This document shows positions 47,826 through 61,900 of a DNA stretch of 64,000 nt, one piece after another (the first letter of the stretch is position 1; each line of letters opens with the position of its first letter). A model generated the notes under the pieces. It made no database searches, was not told where the DNA came from, and saw nothing but the letters and a program-made list of their open reading frames with translations. Position numbers and translations under genes: made by a program. The stretch comes from Plasmodium brasilianum (taxonomy: Eukaryota > Apicomplexa > Aconoidasida > Haemosporida > Plasmodiidae), in contig NC_090125.1 in assembly GCF_023973825.1 (NCBI RefSeq), forward strand, positions 2,949,412 through 3,013,411. Direction: 5' to 3'.

Positions 47826-50420
47826 ATGGAGCATATTACAACTGTAGATAAGAACAGCGGTGTAAATAACTTAACATCTTTTAGTAATCAAAAACAGAAT
47901 TATAATACTAGCATAAGAAATGATGATATATATTCAAAGAACGATTTATTCTACTCATTTCACAAAAAATTTAATGAAATTTTTGAATTCATAAAATATA
48001 CAAATGAAAATAAAAAAGATTTAGAAGATGAAATTGATGAAAATTTAATAAAAACATTATATAATTTATGTCAAGAAATTTTAAATTATATTAATCATAT
48101 AAATGATTTTGGTAATATGAACTTATGTAATAATGACCAAGAATTAATTATTGAATCGTATGAAAATTTTGTTCGTCATTGCAAACAGTACAATGATAAA
48201 CTTCAAGTAAAGCAGTTAGAAAATGAAATTTCAAATTTATTAGATCTACTCTTTAATAATACATCAGGTAACGGGACAAAATTATTTGAAAAATTTATAA
48301 AAAAAAGAAAATATTTTGATGGGACAATTTTTTTTTTTTTTTCTTTGGCCTGTAACGAAAACGATCTTATGCTTATATAGAGAAGGACTGATTTATAATC
48401 TCTTAAAAATATTTTTCCCTTTTTTTTTTTTTCTTTTTTACAGAAGCTGTAAATATATTGTTCTCAGCTAATTCCTTTTTTGTCGATCATGTAGAAAACT
48501 TAAAAATAAAGTAAGACAGTTGAAAGATATTTGATGTGTAAATATTTGTTATGTCGTATTGCTGCTTTACCGTTTTGCTGCTTTATTATTTCACTACTTT
48601 GTTCTTTTGTTACGTTGCTATTTTTTTCTCTTATAGATTTTATATTCTCTGTTTTTTTCCCGCTTCTAATTGTATACACGTATCTTACTCTTGGTTTTGC
48701 AGGTTGACGGAAAGGAATCAAAAAATAGAGTTTGAGAATGAAAGGTTGAAAAAATTAGAATTAGAAGCAAAAGTTGAGGAGTATGATGCAATTTTTGACA
48801 AGAATAAGGAAAAGGTGAGGAGCTTACACAGATGAATATGTGCTCATGTATATAATTACCACATACATAAGTACATACATGAATAATACAAAATTTATTC
48901 TGCAAAAAGATTAACTGTGTATAACTGTTATTCAGATACGTGTAAATGCATATTGGTTTGTAGTAGCGTGCGTGCATATGCATATATATATATATATATA
49001 TGCATTTATTTTATATGTACATGTGCGAACATTAACGAAGATATCGTCGTAATTATTTTAAAAATTTTGTTATTTTGAAGAACAACGAAATGGATGAAAC
49101 ATTGAAAAAACTTAAAAAGGAAATCAACAAGGTACGCTTAATCGATATAATAAAATAGCCGAATGAACAAGCTCAAAAATGAGTCTTCGATTATTTTGAT
49201 AATTTATGTTATATTATGTAATATTATTTTATTTTATGTTATTTGTTTTATTTATTTTTATTTTATTTTATTTTTTTTTTTATTCTTTCTCCTCTCTTTC
49301 TTCCACATAAGTTAAGAGAAAAAATAGAAAAATACGACAACTACATGAAAAAGAAAAGAAAGGAAATAGACATAAATTTTTCAGACACATTAGACTGCAA
49401 AGAGAGAATTAAATTATTAGAGGAAAAGTAAGAAGAAGACTTAGCTATGTTCATGTTATTATAAATATATATTTACATCATGTAGGTTATGCGTAGGTAT
49501 ATATTATGTACATATATATATATATACATACGTCAACACTTAGACACACCCTTTTTTTATATATATTTGTGTTGATTTTCATTTTAGTATAAAATCAGCA
49601 GATAGGAATATGAAAACTACCCAGTTGTCACCACTTAAGATAATAGAGAAAACGGATGATTTTATTATTCTCGAATTTACGGTAATTATAATGTTGTTTG
49701 GTTTTAAGTTAAATTGTCCGTTCGTAAATGTCTAGCATTTGTTACTGTCAATGCTACTACTACAACAACTACTACAACTACTACAACAACTACTACAACT
49801 ACTACAACAACTACTACAACTACTACAACAACTACTACTACTACTACAACAACTACTACTACTACTACAACAACTACAACTACTACAACAACTACAACTA
49901 CTACAACAACTACTGCTACTACTACTACTACAACTACTACAACAACTACTACAACTACTACTACTACAATTACCACTAATGTTGTTGTTTTATCGTTCTT
50001 CTCTTTCATTTCCAGACAATACGTAATGTAATGCAATTCAAAGTAAACAGTTATCATTCAGAAAATGTCCAAGTAGAAATAAATCCGTGTGATCAAAATA
50101 TTTTATCTTATATAAATGAAAATATAAAAAAATGCAAAGATATATCTGAGATTACATATTTAATTAAAGAGGTACTTCTATATGAACTTTGCCTTCCCTC
50201 GATAGTCATTCTTTTTTGCTAGTGAATACATCACCTTTTTATTTTAACGCATCTTATATTTGTACTTAATATGTGGTTTTACTTTTTCTGTTGAGTAGTA
50301 TTTCTACTGTATGAACTTATATTGTCCATACTCCTCTATCGTAGTGTATTTATTTTTACAGATTTTCTTTTTTCACTTTGTAATTCGTAGGCAATATACT
50401 TAAATTTTCTGGACATTTGA
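47826..50420 (+). CDS. Coiled-coil protein with a C-terminal globular domain, eight exons; possible kinetochore component
   Basis: Exons 47826-48267, 48444-48510, 48703-48814, 49081-49131, 49312-49427, 49588-49681, 50016-50171 and 50391-50420, all with GT/AG borders and consistent phases, giving 355 residues. Residues about 40-150 form an acidic helical N-terminal part. Exons 3-5 encode a continuous coiled coil rich in Glu and Lys ([20 protein letters not shown]). Exons 6-8 encode a small alpha/beta end ([44 protein letters not shown]). Coiled coil plus a C-terminal RWD-like fold is the architecture of Spc24/Spc25 and other kinetochore proteins, which is my inference; another coiled-coil function is possible. 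Many small exons are typical of this class in Plasmodium. Confidence 0.7.
49757..49975. repeat. ACT/ACA triplet array within an intron
   Basis: About 70 triplets (act, aca) lie wholly in intron 6 (49682-50015) of the coiled-coil gene. The array is open in several frames on both strands (poly-Thr, poly-Val, Tyr/Asn) but is not coding: clean splice borders flank it. Confidence 0.9.
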
Positions 50421-53234
50421 GCTCATCCTTACTTCAAAACAGTTCGGGGATTAACCATACGAATTTTTTTTTATATGTCTGTAAAATTTCTTCGTTTACG
50501 TGGACATATACATATGTACGTAAATAAATAAATACAAATAAATACAAATATATATATATATATATTTATTTATTTATTTACGTATGTATATGTTTAACAC
50601 ATTATTTGAACATCTTTAAAAATTGACCTATTGCATACTTTTTTTTTTTCCTCCTTATTATTCAAAGCGCAACAAAAATTAAATGAAATAATGTAATACT
50701 AAATAGACAGACAAAAGGGTCTTTTATTTTCCTTTTTTAATGTTTTTTAATGTAAACGTATTGAAGTATGTTGTGTTTTTCTGCCTTTTAAAAATTACGT
50801 TTGTAGCTGCTTTTTTTTCAACTTGAATAAAGGCATGTACGTATGTATGTACGTACGTATGTATGTATGTATGTTTGTATGTTTGTATGTATGAGTGCGT
50901 ACATGCATTAACATGTCCTATACTTTTTTTTTTTTTTTTTTGTTTACACCCTTTAAAAAGATTAAAAATTCACGTCAAAAAAATGTTTGCTATAAGATTG
51001 CTGTAATAAATGCCGTATACAAAAGGATATATAATCAGCTGTTAAAGTTACAATAAAACGAAACAAAGGGAAGGGTTCAAGGGTAGCTAATTTAATCGTC
51101 TTTTTCTAAAGCGAATTATGCATAGAAGAAACTTAAATTTTTCTATGTTTGCATATATGAATATATTAGGTATATGTTTACATATATCCTTATCATTTCC
51201 ATTGAATATACTTATCTAATTATAAACAGAAAAAAAAAAAAAAAAAAGGACATCATTATGGTGAAGAGATAAGGTGGATTAGTTCCTTTTAATTTGTAAA
51301 GTGCGTTTTTATTATTTCTTTTTTTTTTTTTTTTTATTCCTGAACAATTTATTACACTATTTTGAAATGATATGAACGCGTTAAAGTGTATTATAAAAAG
51401 ACTTTTTAACATTAATCCCATGTTTTAATATAGCAAATAGCCGATAAAATTTAATTAGAATTATATATCGAACATCTCTTAGTGGATAGCTTAAAAACAT
51501 CGTTACTAACAAAATTAGTCTTACTTTTTTAAAAAAGCAACAAGTATTGTAGTTATAAAATGGCCATGCCATTTATTTATTTCACAATAAACGAGTTACA
51601 TATCTTTTACAAAAATTGCACGTAAGTATGTAGGACGCACGTACGTATGTAGTACACACGTATGTACAATACATACTAGCAAAGATTTTAGTAAATTTTT
51701 ACACACATATCACGGCAAATAAAAACGACAAAAATCCTTCGGGAAGAACTAACTTGTCTATGTTTTTTTTTTTTTTTTTTTTTTTTCTACAGTGTAGAGA
51801 AATCCTATATTGTGCTAGTTGCATATATATACCCGTGTACACATGTGTACATGTATCTGTGTGTATATAATATATTATGTTTACATTTTCACATTCTGGT
51901 GAGCGGCGAAATGTTGAACATAAGTTAAATCTCTATAGGGCGTTTTTTTCTTCATAGGAAAAAATTAATCTGCTTGTGTAAACATACTCAATGAGACTTA
52001 AACCTAAAATTATTTAAATTTTAATATAGAGGATAATATTGTTTAACTACAATAAATGATGAGTACACTTAAAAATGGAAAAAAAAAAAAAATAATAAGT
52101 TACTTAGCGTTATGCATGTATAAAATTATAACTGCCGTGGGTATTAAATAAAAATAATTTTATACAAATATATTATTTTATATCTTCTTTTATGTGCTAT
52201 ATTTTTCATTAAATGTAGAAAAAAAAAAAAAAAAAAAAAAAGGAATGACAAAAAGAGTGACATAACGAACAAAAGAGAAAAATATTAAGTGTTATTAAAT
52301 AAAGAAAAAATAATTTTTTTTTTTTCTGTAATTTTTCCTAGTTATACGAGTTATCAATAATGCATAAGGAGATTTGTTAAGGGACAAACATGTAAACAAA
52401 TATGTACACATACGTTATATACGTTTATGTGTATGTATATATATATATATATATCCTAACATGCGAACAAATAACAAAAAAAAAAAATTAACCTTTTCAA
52501 TATATTAATAACTACTGAAAAAAAGAAATAAAAAATTTGTAGATTTTTTAAATATTAGTGAAAATTTTGTAAATCAAAAAAGAAGAAATCGCGTGAATGA
52601 AATTTAAAAATGTTCAAAAATGAAAACACAAAAATTGGTCTGATTAATTATATATATTTAAAAAAATAAAATAAAATGAAATAAAATAAAATGAAATGAA
52701 ATAAAATAAAATGAAATAAAATAAAATAAAATAAAATAAAAAATGAAATATTAAAATTTACCATATAATTATACATATACATGCATACACATACATATAT
52801 TATATATGAATTAATATACATCCAAGCGCAGATACATTTTTTCAAGCAAACTTTTGTGAGATGTGAAGTGCTTTATACACCCCTTTAAAATAATATGAAG
52901 TAAAAATAAATTTTTAATGAATAAAAGAGGTCATTTTTTTTCATATTACGAATTAAATTTTAAATTAATAAGAGAAAGGGTAAGTGGAATTAATAATTGC
53001 CATGGTACAAAAGGGAAATACCCATAGTTGTACGTTTATATATATATATATATGTATATATATGTATAATACGCATATACATATGTTTAATTCATTATAT
53101 GTACTATACACATGTGACGTTTCTTTAAAAGGAACAAGAGTTCGAGGAAAAGAAAATAAATATTGAAATAGTAAAGGGATCAAGCCGTATTATTTTATAA
53201 GACAGCTAAGTAAATTTGATATTATCCCAAAGTA
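50421..53234. other. Intergenic region, coiled-coil gene to centrin
   Basis: About 2.8 kb, mostly poly-A/T, TA tracts and a gtatgtat array (50840-50890). One minus-strand short frame (51572-51381) has mixed codons and is listed separately. Plus-strand 52984-53166 (short frames with TA runs) is not convincing. Confidence 0.6.
51381..51572 (-). other. Short hydrophobic ORF, 63 residues, uncertain
   Basis: From ATG at 51572 the frame reads a short, non-repetitive peptide with basic and hydrophobic residues (MAWPFYNYNTCCFFKKVRLI...), containing two hydrophobic stretches, ending at a TAA at 51381-51383. A good donor (AAAAAA followed by GTAAGA) lies 48 bp in, so this could be one exon of a spliced gene. 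The adjacent frame (51421-51212) overlaps and is poorer. Unrecognised; may be chance. Confidence 0.25.
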
Positions 53235-54381
53235 ATGACAGAAAATACGTCAATAAGAAGGAGGTATGAGAAAAGTTTCACAGAACGACCTGGTTTTACC
53301 GAAGATGAAATTGAAGAAATAAGAGAAGCCTTTAATTTATTAGATACAGATGGGACAGGTATAGAAGCAAAACATGAACAGTACATGAATAATTAATAAA
53401 GCATTTTTCAATTATTATCCATTAACTGCCCATATATAGCGTAACTTTGTTCGTGCTCATTCTTCATACCCATTAATTAATCTCCCACCTGTATCTTTTT
53501 TTTTTATTATTTTATATTTTTTTTCATTTTCCATTTTGCATGTTGTAGGTACAATTGATCCCAAAGAAATAAAATGCGCCATGCAAAGCTTAGGGTTAGA
53601 TGTAAAAAACCCTATGATATTTAGAATGATAGCAGATTTAGAAAAAGACGGTTATTCGTCAATTGATTTTGAAGAGTTCATGGAAGTCATAACATCTAAA
53701 TTAGTAATATATATATACATATATGTATTTTTTTTTTTGGTTAATTTGAGCTAGCTATTTTTGGCATTCTAAAGGAAGCATTTTTTCATTATTTTTTCAT
53801 AATTTTTTCGTTGTTTTTTCATAATTTTTTCGTTGTTTTTTCATAATTTTTTCGTTGTTTTTTCATAATTTGTTTGTTGTTTTTTCATAATTTTTTCGTT
53901 GTTTTTTCATAATTTTTTCGTTGTTTTTTCATAATTTTTTCGTTGTTTTTTCATAATTTTTTCGTTGTTTTTTCATAATTTTTTCGTTGTTTTTTCATAA
54001 TTTTTCCGTTGTTTTTTCATAATTTTTTCGTTGTTTTTTCATAATTTTTCCGTTGTTTTTCTATAATTTCTCGTTTTACATTCTTTTTTGGTTCTTTCTA
54101 TAGTTGATTGGTTAATTTTTTTTTTTTTCTCATATTTTTCCATTTCGCTATAGGGAAATAAGGATACGAGAGAGGGTATTCAAAGAATATTTAACTTATT
54201 TGATGATGATAAAACAGGAGCAATTTCATTAAAAAACTTAAAAAGAGTTGCTAAGGAATTAGGAGAGACTTTGACCGATGAAGAATTGAGAGACATGATA
54301 GATCGTGCGGACTCAAAGGGGGAAGGAGAAATATCATTTGAAGATTTTTACACAATTATGACAAAAAAGAGTTTTTTATAG
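53235..54381 (+). CDS. CEN2: Centrin (EF-hand calcium-binding protein), three exons
   Basis: Exons 53235-53358, 53549-53703 and 54154-54381 (phases 1 and 0), 168 residues, the usual centrin length. Four EF-hands follow a short N-terminal tail: EF1 loop DTDGTGTIDPKE, EF2 loop [12 protein letters not shown] (position 1 is Glu, a weaker site), EF3 loop [12 protein letters not shown] and EF4 loop [12 protein letters not shown]. Blocks such as [26 protein letters not shown] and [12 protein letters not shown] are diagnostic of centrins. Centrins act at the centriolar plaque/spindle pole and basal body. I assign centrin-2 from recalled order next to HDP and MDR2; other Plasmodium centrins (1, 3, 4) cannot be excluded by sequence alone. 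Intron 2 holds a long 22-bp tandem array. Confidence 0.93.
53790..54065. repeat. 22-bp tandem repeat in a centrin intron
   Basis: About 12 copies of gttgttttttcataatttttt plus c, with small variants (tgtttg, ttccg, ttcta), all inside intron 2 (53704-54153) and very T-rich on the plus strand. Confidence 0.9.
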
Positions 54382-55801
54382 CTATTTTTCTTTATTCTAT
54401 TTATATTAGCAGAAGAATTGTTTACGTTTTATGCGCATATATATATATATTATATATATATATAATATATATATATATATAATGTATATATGTATATATA
54501 CATGTGAAATGTATACATTTTTTGAACCCATTGAATGTTTTGTAAATTTCTTTTTCTAGTATTAGCTTAGCGTGAAATATAGTTTCAGATAAAATAGACT
54601 CATCATGGCTATTTCTAATATATTATTATGCGCATATATGAGTAGACAGTTTTATGATTATATGACTGAATTATTATGCGGTTATACGACCATATGATTG
54701 TATGATTACACCGTTATGTGATTGTTCGGTTATATATATATTTGTAATGATATTGCTTATGATGCATTTAACCATATTTTACTAGTGCATAGTACGGCAT
54801 TAGGAATATATGGGACTTGATATGTAAGCACCTTTAGGTAAGCTTAACCGCATGGGATCACCCAACAATGGCATATTATATATATATATATAATATATAT
54901 ATATATATATTAATATTTTTATATTTATATTTATATTTGTATATATATTAATACTATTTATATAAGAAATGCGTGCACAATGACGTAGTGCGACTTATCA
55001 TTGTTGTTCCAAAGATATCGACTTTACAAAATCGTTATCATTATGATTGCCCTTTTTATTCCTATTTTATTTTATGATAAAATTATATTTAAGGAATTGT
55101 ATATGCATGTTTTAAACGAAATATGTCCAAGGCAAACGCCTTTTTGTTAGGCTTTTATATAATACCAAGATTTAGCAATCTTTACAAATGCATTTTTCAC
55201 TTTGCATATATAAAAACGTGTATGTACATATATAATGTATATTATTATACGTATTATATATATACATGCAAATATAAAACATTTTTTTTTTACTATTATA
55301 ATCCAATTTTTACAATATAATATAAAATGTTTCTTCTACAATTCCTTTTTTTTTTTTTAAGTAAATATGTTTGATAATTTAAAAATGAAAAAAGAAAAGA
55401 GATAAAGCTATAGCACGATAACGCGTTAATGCGGTAACACGATAAAACATATTTTATGCAACATAATATAATGAAATATTTACATAAAAAATTAAATAAT
55501 AATAAATAAAAAAAAAAAAAAAAAAACTACTTCCAAATGTGAAATGCAAAAAAATTACGTACTTACACACAGATCGTACATGTACACAAATATGCTGTTA
55601 ACTATTACAAGTAACTACATAAATAATATATATATAATTTATAATCTGCAAATTTACAAATAAAACGAAATGGCAATAAGAAAAGACATGGACAGGTGTG
55701 CAAATGGAAAGTCGAACAAAAATAATGAAAAGTTTAAAGTGATAAAAAAAAAAAAAAAAGATAAAGCCGTGAAATGTTTATATATGTATATAGTACATTT
55801 A

Positions 55802-55865
<64 letters not shown>

Positions 55866-55920
55866 TTATATATATATAATATACGAAAGGCACGTGAATA
55901 CGAAAGGACGGAATAAGGTA
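54382..55920. other. Convergent intergenic region
   Basis: About 1.5 kb between the ends of centrin and the nucleoporin gene. Multiple TA tracts (54438-54500, 54877-54912, 55806-55880) and a 20-A run (55508-55526). No supported gene. Confidence 0.75.
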
Positions 55921-58900
55921 TCAATCTATCATATTCTGATGTGTGAATTTGTGTTTTATAAATATGTACAATTCTTTAATTTGTTCCTTGGGGTAAAAAT
56001 GAAGATCATCTGAAAAGGCTGAATTTATTATGTCATTGAACAATACAAGATTTCTATACAAGTCATCAACAAGATTTAAAGAGAATTCTTTGTTATTAAA
56101 AATATATTTAAATAAATAAAAAGTATCAATTATTAAATTTCGTATATTGATGGTTATATAAATATTTACATCCTTTATTATACGCTTTTCAATATTTCTT
56201 ATAATTTCTACTAAAGTATTTATTACAAGAGCAATTTTTTTCCCGTTACTTTTTATTACATTAACTAAATTTTCCATAATTTCATCTTCATTTTTTGTTT
56301 TATCAATATGATATAATTCTTTTTTTTTAAAAAAATTGATATATTCAGAAAAAAATTTTTTCATAAAATTGTTTATATTAGCTAATTGAACATACATATG
56401 GAAGTGTTTATTATGCACTTTATCATAATCTTTTACAAATACATTATTTATCAAAGCTGATGAACCGCGTTTATAAAAATATTCTCCCTTGGAAGAATAA
56501 ATATTAAGCAGGTCGTCCAGTAATGACTTGTTTACCATGTAGAGGAAATAGCACGAAAATTTCTTTTCCTCCTGACTGCCGCTATTTCTGCTGTTACTGC
56601 CGTTATTTCTGCTGTTACTGCCGTTATTTCTGCTGTTACTGCCGTTATTTCTGCTGTTACTGCCGTTATTTCTGCTGTTACTGCCGTTATTTCTGCTGTT
56701 ACTGCAGTTATTTCCACTGTTACTGTCGTTATTTCCACTGTTACTGTCGTTATTTCCGCTGTTATTGTTGTTATTTCCTCCGTTGCTATTGTAATTTCCT
56801 GTATTACCTTTGTTATTGGCACTACTACCAATATTGTCACTCCTGCTGTGGCTGCCTCTATTACTCCTATCGATTGATGCTTTCCTTTCATCGGAGTTCG
56901 TGCATTCCTCCTTATGTAAGCTAAAAATATTGCCCGTTATTATTTTGTCCATAATGTGAAATTTAATATATTTAGATATATCTTTAAAAAAGAATGAATA
57001 ATAATCTAAATATTCTGAATTGTTCATGTCATTTAGTTCTCCATCTTTGGAATTTTTGGCCTCTATCCATTCTGCTGGTACAATATCTTCATGAACAATT
57101 ATGTAAGCATTTATTAAACTTTTATGAAAAATATAATCATTATATATGTTATTTTTCTGAGCCTTCACTCTACAATGTTCAAAATATAATGCACAGTTAA
57201 TCGAATTTTCTATGTCATCTAAGGCAAAAAACTTTTTTATAAGCATATAAGCAATCTTGGTTTTAAAGATATACTCATATCTGAAATCACAATATAAACA
57301 AGAGTTATTAAAAAAGTTTTCCAGGATAATAAAATGATTATATGAGGTAACGATTTTATCAAATAATAGATTAAATAATAAAATAGGCATTTGAAACATA
57401 ACATATAGATTGTTTTTTATATGATTTAAATAAGCACATGCTATTTCGATTTCGTTAAAACTTAATAAATGGGATATATTTTTTAACTGCATATTAATAT
57501 AATATAATAAATTTTTATCACAAATTTTTTTTAAAATATTGATTTTATCATTTTTTGTCTTTATACAATTATTATCTAAGTGGTTACTAATTTTTCTTAA
57601 GTTATTATTTGTACCATTTATGGCTGATGAATATTTATTTATTTCTTGTTTTTCTATTGCATCCTCTTCTAGTTTTTCTGCAGAAAAATAATTATAATGC
57701 TTTAACATAGCAATTAAATTTACGTATAAAAATTCATATTTTTCCATTTTAAAAATCCTATATTTTTTCAACACATTTAGGATATCATTTTTTAGAATTA
57801 ATTCTAGTAAAATACATTCGCATGCACTTAATTTCTTTATCTTTATATGTGCGGGTAGGAATAGTTTGCTTTTCCTCTTTTTCCCTTTTGACAGGTAAAT
57901 ATATTTTTCCTTTATATTTATGTTAAATGGTTCGTCCTTGTAATTGTTATCCATCACATCGGATATATCGCTGCTATTTGAATTCAGAATATCTATCAAG
58001 TTGTTTTCGTCAGGTGTGTTCTTTTTCTGCTTCTTCCTCTTTTTCCCTTTCCTTTTTCTCTGCACCCTTACATCACTGTCGTAACCACTGTGGCTGTAGT
58101 GGTTACTTGTGTCGTCACTTTCATAGTCGCTTTTGTCATAATTCTCTTCATCACTGTCTTCATCACTGTCTTCATCACTTTCGTCATCATTTTCGTCATC
58201 ATTTTCGTCATCATTTTGATCGTAAATTTCCTCGTCACTCTCATCATCATTTTGATCGTAATTCCCCACATCGTTTCGATCGCTGCTTTGTTGGTCAAAC
58301 TCCTCCTCCCTTCTATTCCCCTTAGAGCACAGTTTTCGCCTTCTACGCTTTAACTCATGGTCAGAAAAAGACTGGTCTGAGCGGATTGCACTGTCTGCAC
58401 TGTCTGCACGATCTGCGTGATATGAACAACGCGAACGGTCTGAATGCTGACCATCTCCACTTGATGCATGATCACTTAATTCGTTTGACTTCTTCTTCCG
58501 ATGTGTCAAATCGGATGCACCTTTTCTCGAATTAGCACCAGAAACAAAAGAGTTGTTTCGAATGCTGGAAGAGGAACGGACACTAGTATTTTGCTTAATA
58601 TGAGAATTTTTTTTCCTTTTGTTTTTCCCTTTCACTTTTTTATTATTTTCCTCATCTAGGGAATATTTACAATTAAATGATTTATAATTTTTGTACAAGT
58701 TCATGTAATAGTTTAAGTAGGATGGATAAATTTTATTGGTGTACATAAAATTTTGAAAATTTCGTTTGATATCAGAACTATTCTTTTGATACCAAAAATG
58801 ATAAATATTAAAAGCATCAAATAATGATAATTTTGCATTTTTTAAAACATACATATTTTCAGCTGATAGGAATAATACACTTTCATATATACAACAATTT

Positions 58901-61900
58901 ATATCTAACGTTTTTAATAATCTTCTTGATAAGACATGTATTTGTTCAAACAGAGTAAAATCATACGTTTCGTCAAATTGATTTTTAATTTTAATAATTT
59001 TATTGCAATATTTATTAATTTTTTCATTATGAGGATAAAACAATATAACTTTTTCTGCCCAATAATTTAAATGAAAATTTAATGCACACAAAAATAAATG
59101 GTGTCTTAAATCATTTAGATCAATTACATCTTTGTCTAAATCAACATCAATATCATCAAAAGATATTTGCTTATTATATGTAACAATTCTCTCTAAGCTT
59201 TTTTTATCCAGTATTGGCATGTACTCTTTTCTGTTACCCCGTGAGTTATTATTGTCATCATCGTTGATAAAAAACATATCACTATTTCCATAGATATTGC
59301 TACTATTAACATTATTGATATTATTATCACCCTCCACTTGCATTAAATATTCGTTCATTTTCAATTTTTCTTTACAAATAATCTGTTCTTCCCTCTGTTT
59401 CTGGGTCCGCCTCATTCTATCATACGACCCATTTGCTCTATGTTTCTTTTCTTGACGATTTTGTAGGTACGAATCATCTTGTTCGTTCATGTTCCCACTA
59501 TTATTGTTATTACAACTCTCTTGAAATGGGACCTTCCTCTCTTCATGTGCATCTGATGTATTGCCAAAGGGTCTGGTCTCACTAAAGTCATCATAATAAG
59601 TATCACCATAATTATTACCATATTTACTGTCACAATTACCATCATAATTACTATTATTTTGATAGTTTTTAGTATCATAATGATTCCTCATAAAATTCTC
59701 TTTCTTCTTTTCATCCGCCTCGTGGTGCATCGTGGTTGCACCCAAAATGGAATCGTCATTTTTAAAGATATTTCCTACGTGTTTATTACTTGATACCATC
59801 GTACCCACATTATTTAAAACATCTTTTTCGATTAAATTATTTTCTCTTGAATTTATTCTTTGTTCGTTTATTGATGCACATAGTATGTCCTTACTTGGAA
59901 TATTATTAAAATTCAAATTGTTCAGAATATTTTTCGTATCACTTAATGCATTACCAACTTTACTTTTTTTAAAAAACATATCCTCATTATTATATGAATC
60001 ATTTACATTAAAGGAATTATTATAACCACTTGATTTTTTTGCATTTATCTTATTTTGTCTATTATTTAGTCCCCATTGATCCTTATCATCTAAGAAACCC
60101 TTTTCCTTAAATTCAACAGAATTAGTACGAAATTCATTTATATCCACTTGTTCTTCCATATCAAAATTTCTTCTTCTTTTTCTGTTTTTTACATCATCAT
60201 AATTTATATTCTCACATGATTTATTTTCATTAAAATGGTCTATATTTAATGTATTGCCATTAATCATGCTAATTCCCCCACTATTGTTAGTATTCATCAT
60301 AGTAAAAATGTTTTCATTTCCTGTATTAGGAAAAGACATTTCTCTTGTCTTCTCTTTAGTACTGTCCATTGAAAAAATGGATGTTTTGTTTTTTTCATTA
60401 TTATTCAAAGATTCATTAAACATGGTAATATTACTTTTATCAGTACTTAGCTTATTACCAAATCCAAAACTAGGAGTCACATTTTTGTATTCCTGATTCA
60501 TATTAATGCTAAATAGGGATGTTTTGTCCTTATCATCGTTATTATTACCAAAGCCAAAGATGGACGTTTTAGCCTTAGCATCATTGTTGCTGCCAAGGTC
60601 AAAGATGGACGTGTTCTCCTTAGTATCATTGTTACTACCAAGGCCAAAAATGGACGTGTTCTCCTTAGTATCATTGTTACTACCAAGGCCAAAAATGGAT
60701 GTGTTCCCTTGATTAGCTTCTTGATTACCTTCTTGATAACCATCTTTATTCTTACAACTGTCCTTTTTTGCAGTAGAACTTGCATCCTGTTGTTCTAACT
60801 TTACCTTTTTTGTATCATTTGCTTCTTCCCCATCATCTTTACTTTTTTCCTCTTTATTGGTAATTATTCCAAATACATTTTTTACTTTATTTTCACTAGA
60901 TACACCATCATCTTTTTCTTTCTCTTCTTCATTTTTTGTATTACCAAGAAACAAATTATTCTTAACATTGGTACTGGCACTATCCGTAGTGTTATTCAGT
61001 AACGTATTATTTGTTGAGTCTATATTATTGTCCTTCGCGCTTAACAAACTATTATTATTAAATTCAAATAACGTTTGTTTATTACCAAAACTTGTCTGCT
61101 CATTATTTACACCAAAGGATGTACTTTTATTTAAATTAAAAACTGTAGCACTGCTATTATCTTGTGAGGAGCTAAAATTAAAAGGATTAACACTACTCAC
61201 ATTATTACTGTTATTTAAAAGATTATTTGTAGAGGATATAACACCTAAGGACGAAGCGGTTAAACTATTTGAATCAGAAATACTATTAGTACTGTTATTT
61301 GAAAATAACAATAACATATTATTTTTCGTAGTTTTTTTTTTCCTTTCTTCTAATGTTAATTTTTTAATCGGAATATTCAAATTAGGTGGGTTACTGATTT
61401 CATTTTTACTCCTATCATTAGAATTAAAAAAAAGGCTGTTCCCAAAGCTGTTATTATTTCCACTGCTATTTCCATTGTTGTTACCACTGCTATTGTTGTT
61501 ACAACTGCTATTGTTGTTACCACTGCTATTGTTGTTACCACTGCTATTGTTGTTACCACTGTTATTGTTGTTACCACTGCTCTTATCATTGGTACTTCCC
61601 CCAAAGATGTTATTACCCGTAGTACCGAAAATGCTACTGCTATTGTTAACAAAAACACTGCTATTATTATTGCTGGTATTACTATTTCCTGCTGCGTTAA
61701 AAATGACTTTATTTGTACTTGTCTGAAGAATGTTACTCGGATTGAATACATTTCCTTTATCACTGTTATTCATTAGGGAACTGTTTGTACTACCAGTGAT
61801 ATTGTTGTTACTGCTTGATAATGCGTTAAATGAAGTAATACCTGTTGTACTAGATACATTTGAATTATCATTTGTAGTGTTATTATTATTGTTATTTTGA

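Noticed and set aside
49704..50057. Long open frames of poly-Thr, poly-Val, poly-Leu and Tyr/Asn on both strands
   Set aside because: They are produced by an ACT/ACA triplet array lying inside an intron with clear splice borders at 49682 and 50015.
56523..61763. Several plus-strand frames of 80-290 residues within the nucleoporin gene
   Set aside because: They mirror the low-complexity coding repeats of the nucleoporin (Leu-, Cys/Tyr- or His-rich translations of Asn/Ser codons).
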